DNA of 64,000 nucleotides from Phaeosaccion multiseriatum (taxonomy: Eukaryota > Ochrophyta, other classes): the NCBI GenBank assembly GCA_965112735.1, contig OZ218962.1, positions 2,542,001 through 2,606,000 of the forward strand, in the 5' to 3' direction. Under the pieces are notes generated by a model that had not been told where the DNA came from, made no database searches, and was given only the letters and a program-made list of their open reading frames with translations. Made by a program: the position numbers and the translations under genes. This document shows, piece by piece, positions 19,948-31,910 of this stretch (positions within the stretch are counted from its first letter, which is position 1; each line of letters begins with the position of its first letter).

Positions 19948-21848
19948 ATGGGGGGGGAGAAGGAAGGCGCTCATCAAGAGGGGGAGCAGGTGGAAGTCCT
20001 GCACGGCGAGGGTCTTTGGTTCCTCGCCACAGTGGTGAAGGCCAGTTTTGTTGGGAAGGGGAGGAGGAAACAGGCCAGGTACGCGGTCCGGTTCGACTGC
20101 GATGACGAGTTGATTCGGGGCGTGGAGGAGTCCAGGCTTCGCTTGCCTCAACAAGCTGCAAAAGTTTTGCCCTTTTACGTGCCAATTGCAGGTAAGGGCA
20201 AGGAGTCTTTGTTTGCTCGTTCCACAATTCCCTCTCCTTCCCTTGACTCCTTTCTTGGCTTCTTGTTCCATCTTTGTAGTCCTCAACTCGCTGTCCATGA
20301 GCCTGCACCGGCAGCAGCCAGGAGAAGCCAGCGACGAGGAGAAGAGGCGGCGCAGAGAGCGGCAGCGAAAGAGAAGGATCGCTGCAGCCCGAGCTGCACA
20401 GCAATCGAGGGACCATCCCACCAGTGGAGGTTGGAGAAAACGCCTTCGAGGTGGCAGGAAAGCAGGAGCAAGTGGTGCTGGGTCGGCAACCATCGCGCCT
20501 TTGCCCGCGGGGATGAAGGAAGAGCCGCAGGGAGGGGAGGGGGGGGGTGAGGGAGAGGTGGGAGGGAAACGAGGGGACCAGAAGCGGGAGGAGGAGGAGG
20601 AGGAGGAGCGGGAGGAGGAGGAGGAGTGGTGGCACACAGGGACAGCGTACTATGTGCACCCTCACCTTTCATGCAAGCCGCTCCGACTGCCCAAGGGGGC
20701 CGGCTCTGAGAAGAAGCAGCAGACCGAGACAGAAGCTAGACTGCACACAATCTCCAAGCTTATGAAGACATCTACCCTCGCGTCCCTCCAGAGCGTGTCG
20801 GGGGACATGGCTCACCAGCAGCACCCCGGCGCAGTAGGTGTGTCCCACAAGGGAAGCGAGAGAGTCACACGCACATACACAGAGAGAGAGGGAGAGAGAG
20901 AGTCAGAGAGAGAGAGAAAGAGAAAAGGAAGAAGGGGAAAAGGCAAAGGAGGGAGGCGTGGCTTGGAACGAGTCAAGTCAAGCAGGAGAGACTCCAGGGG
21001 CCAACTGCTCCTCTCTCTGATCTCTGACCTGCCCCTCTCTGCTTCTGCTGCTTCTGCTACTTTTGTTACTGTCGCTCCTCACTCCAAAAGGTACCACTGG
21101 TCGCCGCAAGAGCAGCAACGGAAGCGCAGCACGGCGGGCGTCGATAGCAGGAGAAGGAGTGGCGGACGACTCCACTGGAGCAGGAGGTGGAGGGGGGGCA
21201 GGGTTTCCGTCTGGCTGGGATCCTTCCAAGCACCGAAAGTCGTCGTCGGCGGCCGCGTCGATAGAGTACTTCCAGCAGCTGAGCCGAGGAGAAGGAGGAG
21301 GAGGGGTCGTCGGGGTAGGAAGGGAAGTCGGGGGGAGATCGGGGTCGGGAGAGGGGTTCAGCTTCGGTGGTGGCCTCGCAGGAGGGCTCGGATCGGTTTC
21401 GGAGAGAGGCGGCGCCCCCGCGGAGGGAGGGGCGGAATTCTTAACCCGGGGCCGCAGCAGGAGCAACAGGAGGGGCAGCTGGCTCGGGCCATCGACTCCC
21501 AGGCTCGGCAGCAGTAGCAGGCGGTCCAGTGCCACAGGCAGCACTAGTAGTAGGAGGCCTAGTGATAGTGACGCAGCCTCGACCGCCCGAGGGGGCAGGC
21601 GTCACAGTAGCGCTGCTTTGTCGACGCTGCTGCAGATGCGAAGGGCGAGTAGAAGGGCTTCGCAGGCGGGCAGGGGCCTTCTCAGCTCCATCCAGGGGAG
21701 GGGGAGTCTCTGGTCTGGAGCGGGAGGCGACGGAGGGGAAGGAGAAGAAGGCTTGGACTTGGGCAAGAAAGTGTACGCTGCCCGTGCCGGCGCGAAGCAC
21801 ACGGAGAGGGGCAAGACGGTCTTTCTCGTCATGCCGCTGCAGGTCTGA
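19948..21848 (+). CDS. Tudor/Agenet-like basic protein
   Basis: Three exons: 19948-20191, 20280-20837, 21091-21848; 519 residues. The first exon encodes a small beta-rich module that fits a Tudor/Agenet-type fold: GEQVEVLHGEGLWFLATVV, a basic loop, ARYAVRFDCDDE, then EESRLRLP. Such modules read methylated tails or RNA. Exon 2 gives a strongly basic helix (EKRRRRERQRKRRIAAARAA), probably nuclear-localising, then an acidic Glu/Arg run. Exon 3 is Ser/Gly/Arg-rich with IEYFQQLSRGEGGGG and ends KKVYAARAGAKHTERGKTVF. The phase-1 junction of exons 2 and 3 uses an acceptor at 21090 (CCAAAAG). The methyl-reader role is an inference from fold resemblance only. Confidence 0.65.
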
Positions 21849-23068
21849 ACAGCGAAACAGTGTTTGAAAGAATCAGCCCCATGCACGGCTAGCGGTTTTG
21901 CTCTAGCCTGCTAGGCCGCTCTAGGCCGCTCACTTTTCAGTCCTAGGCGGCCTCTAGTCCGCCTCTAGGCAGCCTCCCAGTGACCGTGGGCGCGTGCGTG
22001 GTGCCGCCCAGCCAGTGGGTAGCAGCACACCTGTATGTCTGCACTCCTCGTAGGGCCAGCGAGGCAGAAAGAGACAACACGAACCAAGTCTACTCCTCAC
22101 TTCCAATCCCATGCAATACATTTGCTTAAAACTGACTACTCTGTGCACTCTGGGCACTCCCACCGTCCGCCTGGTTGGCGTCTTCCCTAGGCGGCGGCAT
22201 ATAAATAGTCGGCCCCGTGCACGCCTAGCGGCCTAGGCCTATTTTGGAGAATTGCCCGGCCAAGCGAGGGCCGTAGGCCCTCGGCCTATTTATCGGCCGC
22301 CTAGGCGGCGGCCTAGGCGGGGGCCGGAGGCCCGCGGCCTAGGGCAGACGCCAACTAGGCGCAGGTCCAGGGCGGGAATATGCTCGCATGCCCCTGGGCC
22401 GGCCCGGAACCCGCCCAAGTGTCGTCAGTTTTAAGCAAATGTATTGCATGGGATAACTGAGGAGTAGACTTGGTTCGTGTTGTCTCTTTCCGCCTCGCTA
22501 GCCCTACGAGGAGTGCAGGCCTACAGGTGTGTTGCTACCCACTGGCTGGGCGGCACCACGCACGCGCCCACGGTCACTGGGAGGCTGCCTAGAGGCGGGC
22601 TATAGGCCGCCTAGGGCTGAAAAGTGAGCGGCCTAGAGCGGCCGGAGGCCGCCGGCCTAGGCCTATTTCGGCCGAAGGCCGAGCGGCCTAGCGGCCTAGA
22701 CTCTAGGCCGCTAGGCGTGCTGCAAATTGGCCGAGGGCATGGCTGGGCGAGAAGAAAAGAGTTTGCAGCATATAACACCCCTTAAGTGCCATCTATGGTA
22801 AGAAAAGAGTTTGAATATCGGGTGCAGTTTCAGTTTCAGCTCAATACCTTTTCCGGTCAGCACGCCCCTCGTCACCTATTATCATCAAGCCACGCGCTTT
22901 CGGGGTGTGTGTGCCTATTAGCTGACAAGCGCCCCAGAGAGGAGGAGGAGGAGGACGAGGAGGAGGAAGAGAAGGTGGTGGAGTAGAGGAAACTCAAGGG
23001 GGGATCATAGACCAGAAAAGACCTTTTGTGGTTGGTTTGGGAAATCAGTGAGCTGATCGGATTTGGGG
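21849..23068. other. long spacer dominated by a foldback element
   Basis: This lies between the Tudor-like stop and the ChaN-like ATG. About 840 bp is the inverted-repeat element listed separately. The remaining 22723-23068 should hold the ChaN promoter. A GAGGAGG-rich block at 22938-22985 is the only other notable feature. Confidence 0.5.
21884..22722. mobile_element. non-autonomous foldback (MITE-like) element
   Basis: The arms at about 21909-22136 and 22424-22650 are near-identical in inverted orientation. Shared landmarks include GCAATACATTTGCTTAAAAC against GTTTTAAGCAAATGTATTGC, TACTCCTCA against TGAGGAGTA, and GTGGTGCCGCCCAGCCAGTG against CACTGGCTGGGCGGCACCAC. The outermost ends GCACGGCTAGCGG and CCGCTAGGCGTGC are also inverted. 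The central 290 bp is packed with GGCCTAGGCC-type palindromes and includes a nested copy of the terminal motif near 22217. It has no coding capacity. I could not define a target-site duplication. This is a hairpin-forming transposon relic or structured repeat. Confidence 0.75.
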
Positions 23069-23611
23069 ATGCGTACCCCTGCAGCATCAGCGCTGGTGGT
23101 GGTGTTCTTATCCTCGCTTGCTTCCGATACATCCGCCTTCTCGACTGCCTTAAAACCATCGACGGCGGCGAGAAGGAGAGTAGCATCAGAACGGCCTTCA
23201 ACAACAAAGCCAAGGGAGGGATGTACAGGGTCGCGTACCGTACTGTCTATGGGCGTGTTCGGTGGGAAGAGCGACGCCGATTTGCTGGAGGAGAAGAGCG
23301 GTGAGGAGCCGAAGAAGAAGGTTATGACAAGGCGGGAGGCCCTACAGACAGGTGAGGGTGAAGCGGTGAACCAAAAGACAAAAAACCGATGTACAACAGC
23401 TGTTCGAAGACGTAGAGTGAACAACCTCGTACAGGTACAGGGTGGCGCTTCGCGCCTCTTATCGAGCGTGAGGGGGCGTGGGGTGTTTAGGGTCCAGGCA
23501 GACAAGCAGGTCTTACTTCTCCTTATTCTATGGGTGTTCTCTCCTCTCTCGTCTCTCCCTCGCTCTGTCTCTCTGTCTGTTTCTCTCTCTAGCGTGCCGT
23601 CTCTCTCTCTG

Positions 23612-23656
<45 letters not shown>

Positions 23657-26600
23657 GTTCTGCCTTATGTTTCGGCCAATTGATCTGCCATCAGATGGAT
23701 AGAACGGCCTCGTCCCCCCCCCCTGATCTACACCTCCTCCTCCTCCTCCCCCCCCCCCTACTCCCCCTCCCTCCTCGGTCTCTCCCTCCCTCCTCTTGCA
23801 CAAGGTCTGACTGCCGCGGTCTCACTGGGCTTCACCGGGCAGGCTCTATCGGTGTCCGCTGCTGACCAAAACGCCGCTGCCACAGCCGCAGCCACAGCCG
23901 CCGCCACCAAGAAGGCCGCCAAGGAGGGTGTCTCCCTGGAGGGGCCTGCGAATGAGTCCTACGACCTCAACAACGAAAGGGTGAGTATTGAGTGCTTCTG
24001 CGCCCCATTCGCACTTCTCCGCTATTACCCGCGAAGTCGAAGCGCGAAGCGAGCGAGCGAACCACAGCATTTGGGCACGAACCTCGTCCTTAGCCTCTGA
24101 TCACACCAGCCTTGCCCCCTTATCCACCTGTCTCATCCCCACCCTGACGCTCTGATTCTCACTCTAACCCACTGACCCTGACCTGACCCTGACTATTGCC
24201 TTACTGCCCTCTACTCTGTTGCAGGTGTTCGACACCCGCCGCCTCAGCTACCTGCCCGCAGAGCCCTCGAGGGTGCTCAACCCTGCCGATATGCCCCAAG
24301 CGCTGCTACTGGGGGAGGTGCACAACAACGTACGTATTGCATACTACTATCAATTTGACTAATTTGATGACTGAGTTTAGTGTTCGGCCCAGTCGATGCT
24401 CTCTCGTCTCTCACCGCATCTCTCTCCCCTCTTCCCCCCCCCCTTCCCCTCCTCATCTCCTATCTTCCCCACAGCCGCTGCACCACCGTATGCAGTTTCG
24501 TATGATCAAAGCCATGAAGGAGGTAAGAAGGGTCACTGTGGGTGTGGGTGCGTGTTTGTGTGCGTGGGTGCGGGTGTGTGATCGTGTGTGTAGTTTTGGA
24601 TCTCTCTCTCTCTCTTGTGTGTGTGTGCATTGCGCTTGTGCGTCTTAATTGTTGTGTTGGTGGGGAAGAAAGAGCCTCTGTACACTTTCCTCATTACTTT
24701 GCCATCCCCATCGCTTTCCCCTTTGTGTGCGTATCCCCCAACGCATGATGATGTTGTGCAGGGATGTGAAAGGGACTCCCAACCCTTCGCTATCGGGCTT
24801 GAGATGCTTTACCGCCACCACCAGGAGGCCCTCGATGAGTATGTGTTTGGCGGCGGAGATATCGCCACCCTGAAATACCGAACCTCCTGGGACAAGGTGA
24901 GAGCCTCTCCCCTGGCCCCCTCCCTCCCTCCTCCATCCCTCCCTCCCTCCCTCCCTCCCTCCCTCCCTCCCTCCCTCCCTCCCCCCCTGCCTCCCTTCCT
25001 CCCTCCCTCTCCCCATCTCTTTCTCCTGCCCGCCCTTCCTCCCTCCCTATCCCACCTGCCTCTGTCCCTCATACCGCATCCATCTCGTGTCATGTGTTTC
25101 ACGCGCTGTGCGTCCCCTAGACGTGGGGCTACGACTTCCTCCTGTACAACAAGATCTTCAGTTACGCAAAGGCCAACGGCATCCGTCTGAGGGGGCTCAA
25201 CGTCCCGCAAGAGGTCATCCGAATGGTCAGCAAGGACGGCATCAACGGGTGAGTGCGTGAGTGAGTGACTAAGTAAATCCTATCCGGGGCATTGAACACC
25301 AAATTCCCCCCAACTCACAACTCTCTTACCCACCCTAACGAGCTTTTGTGGACGCTCTCTTCCTTTTCCCTTTCGATGAGATGTGGGTCGTGCCTACGCG
25401 CTCTCTCTCGCTGTCTCTCTCTCTCCGTCTCTCTCTCCTTCTCTCTCACTCGGTCTGTGTCTCTCTGTCTCTCACTCTCTCTATCTCTCTGGTTCTCTAT
25501 CTCTATCTCTCTCTCTTGTCCCTTAGTGCAGTCCGTATCCACTCCCTCTCCCCCTTCACTCCCTCACTGCACATCACCCCCGCACCCTGCCAAGCTAACT
25601 CTCCGCCCCCCTCTCCCCCTTCCCTCACTCACTCCCTCTCTCCCTCCCTCCCTCCGTCAGCCTGCCTGACAAGCTAAGGAAAGTCATCCCGGAGGTAGAC
25701 CTCACTAACGAGGCGCACTACACTCGCTTTAAGGACACCATGCAAGCCATGGCGGCCTTCCACGGTGAGGAACACTTTCACTTTTTCAGTCTCACTTTGA
25801 GCTCGAGTCTTGAGTTTTGAGGTTGAGTTTTAGGAGCCACCGGGAGAGAGGGGGAGAGGGCAGGTCGAGGAGGAGGGGCAGGAGGAGCAACAGGAGGAGG
25901 AGGAGAGGAGGAGGAGGAGGAGGAGGAGGAGGAGGAGGAGGAGGAGGAGGGGGAGGAGAGAGAGAGTGAGGGAGAGAGCGAGGGAGAGAGCACAAGGTCC
26001 CTGCGGTGCGGCAACACACAAACACTCCACTCAAAACTCCTGATATCAATGCACCACACACCTCACCACACCTCCTCCCACACAGGTGGAAGCATGCCCC
26101 CAGCGCAGCTGCAGAACTACTATGAGGCCCAAACGCTGTGGGAGGAGAGCATGGCGGAGTCGACTGCCAAGCACCTCGATACCAAGGGAGGGAGGATTGT
26201 CGTCATGGCTGGTGTGGGGCACATTCAAAACAGGGATGGACTGCCCGAGAGGATCCAGCGGCGAACAGGTGAGGGATGAAGGAGGGAAAGAGGGAGGGAA
26301 GGAGGGAAAGGAAGGTCGGAGCAGGGGGGGGGGGGGGGTGGGAACAGGTCTTTTTGTCTTACGTGAATGAGATCTGGCGCGTTGGTGACTGGCTTATCAA
26401 AATGTCTGCCTGCCTGACTCACTCACTCACTCGCTCATTCAATCACTCACTCACTCAGTCAATGAGTCTGACTGCATCATTGTAGTGCTTCTGCTCGTGT
26501 CCATCCTCCTCCTTCTCCGTTGCGACTACCTCTGGCTTCTTTTCTTCTAACGCAATAACCACCCCCTTCCTTCCTTCCTTCCTTCCTTCCCGACTCTTGT

Positions 26601-27063
26601 CTACAGGCTTCTCTCCTCTAACCGTGGTGCCTCAGTCCGTGGACTGGGTGGATGGCATGCCCGACATTGAGAGCCCCCCCTCCAGGTGAGATTGGGTGTA
26701 CAACCCCCCCCCCCCCAAACAGAACAATGTGATGGAATGCAAGTAGCATCATATGGTCCTGACGTGGTGTGAAGATGCTGTGGACCCGTTGATTGTCCAA
26801 GTCGTTGACGTAGGAGAGCGCCTGACGACGATTTGAAGTTTCTTGTATGTCGTATATTGTGCACACACAATTTTCTCTCATCTCTTCCCTCAGCTCAGTC
26901 GCCTGCTGGTTTGAGTTTGAGCTTCCTGCAGCTACGGTTTCGCCTTTCTCTATTTTTATGATGTTCTTTTATGTGTCCTGACATGGGCTATCTGTTGCTG
27001 TTCACACGCTCTTGTCATTGCCCGAGCAGGTCGTTTGCCGACGTCGTGTGGTATACAGAGTGA
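23069..27063 (+). CDS. ChaN-like heme-binding-family protein of the plastid lumen
   Basis: Ten exons: 23069-23351, 23805-23980, 24225-24329, 24475-24522, 24762-24896, 25121-25248, 25661-25764, 26086-26268, 26607-26685, 27030-27063; 424 residues, all GT-AG and in phase. The first 25 residues are a signal peptide ending SDTSAF, the Phe-containing junction needed for import into heterokont plastids. Around 89-115, TRREALQTGLTAAVSLGFTG and an ALSVSA site form a twin-arginine lumen signal, split by intron 1. The mature part has the family hallmarks LLLGEVHNN, a helix with QFRMIKAMKE and VVMAGVGHIQNRDGLP (DUF399/ChaN, a heme-binding family also found in plant plastids). It ends RSFADVVWYTE. The biochemical role in plastids is unknown. 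Confidence 0.88.
25386..25530. repeat. CT-rich tract in intron 6 of the ChaN-like gene
   Basis: Long runs of TCTCTCTC with CGC and GGT interruptions. Purine-strand partners of this kind, (CT)n/(GA)n and (CCT)n/(AGG)n, occupy many introns of the window and act as long polypyrimidine tracts before acceptors. Confidence 0.8.
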
Positions 27064-28365
27064 GCGCGCACTGGAACTGAAAACTGTACAAAAAAACACG
27101 GAGAAGGGAGAGCCGTGGTGAAGGGGGGAAAGAGTGACTGCAAAGCACCGCCCCTAACGCGAGAGAGAGCTGATGGGAGAGCTGATGGGAGAGCTGATGG
27201 GAGAGCGAGGTAAAACCGCCACCACCGCCGCCGCCAGCAGCAGCTGTAGCAGCAAGAGCAGCAGCACCAGCAGCAGCACAGCGAAGGCACGAGTAGGATG
27301 ATGGTTTTCCTTCTTTCTTTCTTCTGTGCAGGGCTGACGCGAAGGCCTGCGCTGTTGTAGGGGTGAGAGCTTTTTGTACAGAAAAGGGTTGGGGTCTGTT
27401 TGTCTTGTTTTCTCTTTGCTTTGGGTCTGTTTTTTCTTTCTTTTTGTCTTCTTTGTTGACTTTTTTTGTTTGTTGCCTGGCGCTCCTTCTGGTCCGAAGC
27501 ACCCTTGGGCTCGGGCTGTACATACATATATACGGAGAAGCGTTGTAAGTATATAGGGCGGTGTATTGGGCATGTGTGACATGGGGGGGGGGGGGGGGGG
27601 GTCGAGCGAAGAGACATTGAGGGTTCTCAACCTTTCGTGGGAGCAGCAGCAGACTCGAGGGAGGGACGGAAGCGCTGGGAAAGAGCGCGAGGGTAGAGCC
27701 GTGTGTGTCTGTCTCTGGGGGTGTTTTATACGTTGGGAGGAAGGGGGCGGTCTTGTGACTTGGGTCAATCATACTGGACTTGTGGAGCAGCACGAGAGAG
27801 AGAGAGGAGGCTCGGCGGGTGAAAGGAATGTATAATCGCGAAAGGACTGTATAAGTAAGGAATGTATCAATGGAAAAAAGCTTTCTTCTCTCTCTCTCTA
27901 TCTCTTCTCTTCTCTGCTCTACCATCTGAGTGTGCCGCACAAAGTTGGGGGGGAAGCATTTCATAGTCCTTCAACATTCAAATGAATTCACATCACTGAG
28001 ACAAAGCAGCATCAGCCTGCGCCTGAAAAAAGCCGCCGACAAGAGCACGTGCACTGCCTTCTCTTTCTCTCCTCGCCGATTGGGTTCGGTTTTCTCCTCT
28101 CCGGTGTTTCACTACGTACCCCTCGCACCACACAGCGCCACAGCTGACAGCCGCTGAACTGTTGTGGGGGAGCGTGGCGTGTGCGCAGGGGTGGGCAGGC
28201 GTGCTCATTCACTCGGACGTGACATACGCGAAAGGGGCAGCGGAAAAGAAGGAAGAGCTCCTCAGCCTCCTCCGCTGCCCGCTACACAGCGTAGTCCGTC
28301 CGTCCGTCCCTCCGTCCGTCCGTCCGTCCGTCTACTGCCTTCTTTCCTTCCTTCCTTCCTTCCTT
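27064..28365. other. convergent spacer without a supported gene
   Basis: This is 1.3 kb between two genes ending toward each other (ChaN-like + and heme lyase -). It contains GAGCTGATGGGA repeats (27171-27210), CCGCCACC triplets, a G14 run near 27585 and TTTCTT-rich DNA. The first part is probably ChaN 3' UTR. A 320-codon antisense frame (27002-27964) was judged non-coding. Confidence 0.45.
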
Positions 28366-30898
28366 TCACCGGGATGCAGCAGCTGATGGGGGCAAATCCT
28401 GCTGAGACGGCGGTGACTCTCGCCTCTTTGTCTCCCCCTTGTTACTACTACTACTACTGGTAGCAGCAGCACCCCCTTCGCTCCCTCCTCCCCCGGCACT
28501 CCACGCCCCGCGAAGGGTGTCAATCGCCTTGCCCGCGTTCTCCTTGACGCTGCCCGCCAGTGTGCTGAGCATGCCTCCCACGCTCTCCTCTTGCTGACGG
28601 AAGGCACTCACGCGATCCGTCAGGCTTTGGATTGTGGGCTCCACTTCTTCCTGAGAGAGGCAAATGCCAAGGGCAGGAGGGCAAAGGATATGGACGGGAA
28701 GGAGGGGGGAGGGAGAGAGGGAGAGAGAGAGGAGGGAGGAGAGAGGAGAGAGGGAGGAGGGAGGAGGGAGACGGGAAGAAGTAGAGCGGGTAAGACGGTG
28801 AACAAGCCCCCTCTTTCCTTCTCTCTCTCCCCCTCTCCTTGCTTCCTTCCCCCTCTTCGAATGCTCTCTCTCCTGGCTTCCTTTTCCCTCCTCTCTGTCT
28901 TAACTCATCCTCTCTGCCCCTCCTCCTCTGTCTCCTTGGCTGACTACTACTCTCCCACTCTTCCTTTCCTCCTCTCTCTCCTTGGCTCTCATTGACTTAC
29001 CCTGACGAGCATCTTCGCTCTATCCAAGGCGGCCCCAGGAGAGTCCAGCGCGGGACGGACGTCAAGATGGATAGACACAGGCTTGTTCTGCTCCCAAGGG
29101 GGTCATGCCCCAAGGGCGGGGGGGGGGGGTGAGGATGCGTGTGTGTGTATGTGTGTGTGTGCGTGTGTGTGTGTGTGTGTGAGTGAGTGAGTGAGTGTGC
29201 GATGTGAGGAGGGGCGGAGGGGCGGGTCAGGGGTACGACGAATAACACACACGTCAGCAGCACATGAGCAGAATGCTATTTCAAAGACAGGGGGATTAAT
29301 GACAGCATATAAACATGAGAAGCACATGGGTAAGATGCTGTTTCAAAGATCCGCAGATGAGGCGCTGTGGTAGTGTACTGTCTACACACGTCTGACGCTT
29401 CGTACCGGGACGGGCTTGCCGGAATAGAAGTCAATGACATATCGGATGTGTTCTCCGTCCCGATCGACGACCCAATCGTGTCGGTCAAATGGCGCCGTGT
29501 AGCCTAGGAACAGCGCACCGTGGAGAGAGAGAGAGACATGGAGAGAGACAGAGAGAGAGAGACACACACAGCGAGAGAGAAAAAGACACACAGACACACA
29601 CACATACACACATACACATACACACACACATACACACACGGAGAGAGAGACAAGAGAGAAAGGGGGCGAGAGGAAGGGTGGGGGAGAGACAGGGGTGGTG
29701 TGAGGAGACTTGAAGAGTAAAGAGGGAAGGGGAGAGCAAGGGAGCGGCACCAGTGAGAGAGAGAATGGAAGAGTTGATGTGGACACAGCGGGAAGGGGGC
29801 GAGGCGGGAGGAGGGAGGCCAAAGACAATTCCATGCCACCCAAGGAGCACACTTGGAGGCCTTCACTTGAAGGGGGCAGAGAGCAAAGAGTAACAGAAGG
29901 GTGAATATCCCATCTTCCATCTTCAGCTGATGCGCCAAGAAAGACATCCGCGCGGCTACACCCACGCAAACCACACCACACTCCCCTTCACACACCGCAC
30001 CTAGCAAATTGCTCTTGAACCACGCCTTGGGGGAGACATCCTTCGGCCGGCCTTGGAACTTGAGCAGCTTCGGGTTTGTGGCTGCTCTTGCCTTCGCCGT
30101 TGCTGGTGGTGGTCCTGCTGCTCCTGCTGCTGCTACTGCTGCTGCCGCTGCTGTTTCCCCCTCCTGCTTCTCTGACCCTTGCTCTGGGGAGGGCAGCAGT
30201 TGGCTCAGAAAGGAGCTCAAGAAACTCGGGGCGGCGTGCAGCTCCTCCCATTCTCTGACTTTACTCCTGCGCAAGGACACAGTGGGTGGGCGGAGGGGGG
30301 AGAGGGGGAGGGAGGGCGAGACGGGGAGAGGGTTTCCGCCATGAGACGGTGGGGAAAAGGAGCTACGCCGGCCTTGGGGGCGCTCTCTCTCTCTCAGGGG
30401 AGGGGCAGGAGGAGCCAGAAGCGCTTCAGAATGGAGCACGCACACGCACACACACACACCAGTACACATACACACACACCCTCACAGGCAAGCACACACA
30501 CGCACACACATATACACACACACATGTAATTCACAGTCTTTAGCACGCCTGCATCACGCACTGCTCACCAGCCCTGCTCGTTGACCGCGTTGTGTATGGT
30601 CAGCACGAAGGGCATGTCTCTCTCCTGCGGGCCGTAGCCCTTGCGCTTCATAGCGTTGAAGTACTGCTGCTCGGAGGGGTATACCCACACGTCCTCGCCC
30701 TCTGAGGGTGGGGATAGAGAGTGGGTGGGGGAGTGGGGGCAGGCAAGGCAGCAGAAAAGGAGACACGAGGCAGGATAAAGGTACACTTCGTTACAGTTCA
30801 TTGGAGGAAACTATGAGTTGAATGGAAGGAGAGAGGGGGGCCTGTGTCAAGAACATGGAGGTAGAGGTGGAAGAGAGGGAAATATAGAGGGGAGGAGG

Positions 30899-30962
<64 letters not shown>

Positions 30963-31339
30963 AAAAGAGGAAAAAGAAAAAACGGGGAAGCAGTAGAGAG
31001 ACATCCGGCAACAAAAAAAAACTCCCTTGGGGAAAGCAAAGCAGGGCAGTACTACTCACTTGGTTGATGACCTGGCGAATAGTGGGACTTGGGAATGGTG
31101 CTCTTGGCCCTGTTCGTGTCCAAGGGATACCGTTGCCCCGCCGCCTTCTCCTGACCGTACTTAAAGTCAGACGCCGCAGCATTGTACTGCTCATCACCCA
31201 CCCCTCCCCCTCCCTTGCCGCCACCACCACCGCTCCCATGGTCAACAGGACACCCTCCCTGCACATTCGCGTGGTCAACGGGACACCCACCTTTCAGCGC
31301 AGTCTCTACGTCTGCTTGGCTGATTGACTGGCCCCCACC

Positions 31340-31380
<41 letters not shown>

Positions 31381-31528
31381 CACTGCTTCTTTCCCCTGTG
31401 GTGTACCTCAGCCAGGCACGAGGGCTGATCCACGCCTTCCACCCACTTCCTCCGCCTGCTCCTCCTGGAGATGCTTGCTTTAGATCCACATCACCCTTCG
31501 CATCATTCCCTGCGGGAGGTGCGACCAT
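28366..31528 (-). CDS. HCCS: cytochrome c heme lyase (holocytochrome c synthase)
   Basis: Six exons: 31528-31060, 30701-30569, 30266-30001, 29503-29406, 29087-29001, 28650-28366; 445 residues. It attaches heme to apocytochrome c in the mitochondrial intermembrane space (system III). Family marks are two Cys-Pro-Val motifs ([18 protein letters not shown]), then [54 protein letters not shown] and [12 protein letters not shown] followed by [11 protein letters not shown] and [11 protein letters not shown]. Animal and fungal enzymes are about 260-290 residues; this one has a Ser-rich N-terminal extension and about 95 extra C-terminal residues with a predicted helix ([20 protein letters not shown]) and Ser tail. 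No classical mitochondrial presequence is seen, as in other lyases. Confidence 0.93.
30900..30961. repeat. (GA)n microsatellite in intron 1 of the heme lyase gene
   Basis: About 30 uninterrupted GA dinucleotides, (CT)n in gene sense. Confidence 0.95.
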
Positions 31529-31770
31529 CTCTCCCTTTCCTTCCTCCCTCTTCTCTCCCTTGGCTGCCTCTCTTTCTCTCCCGGAAGCCTCCGATCAAAT
31601 CAGAATCTCTTCCTCCAGAGACAAAGAGAGGAGAGTAACAGCTCCTTCAGAAGTGTGGCTTCCACTACACTACTACGCAACTTCTTTTGAGACCTGCCTT
31701 ACTTTAAAAAAAAGGGGAGAGAAAAAAGGGGAGAGGGGAGAGAGAAAAGAGAAAAGAGAAGTAAGTAAAA

Positions 31771-31844
31771 GTGAAGGCCTGGAAACCAAAAAATCGAACC
31801 GATTTTTTCAGTGAAGGCCTGGAAACCAAAAAATCGAACCGATT
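31771..31844. repeat. two identical 34-bp direct repeats
   Basis: Copies at 31771-31804 and 31811-31844 begin GTGAAGGCCTGG and end in the small palindrome AATCGAACCGATT. The spacing of 40 bp and perfect identity suggest a binding-site array or very recent duplication in the heme lyase upstream region. Confidence 0.9.
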
Positions 31845-31910
31845 GTTTTCCCCCTGTACCTTCCGATGGGCATGCTATCTGCTACGCGCTATCTATGTCC
31901 GCCAGCGTCA

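Noticed and set aside
27002-27964. 320-codon - strand frame antisense to the end of the ChaN-like gene
   Set aside because: No recognisable domain, composition set by simple repeats, covers the last ChaN exon antisense, and no splice or start support.
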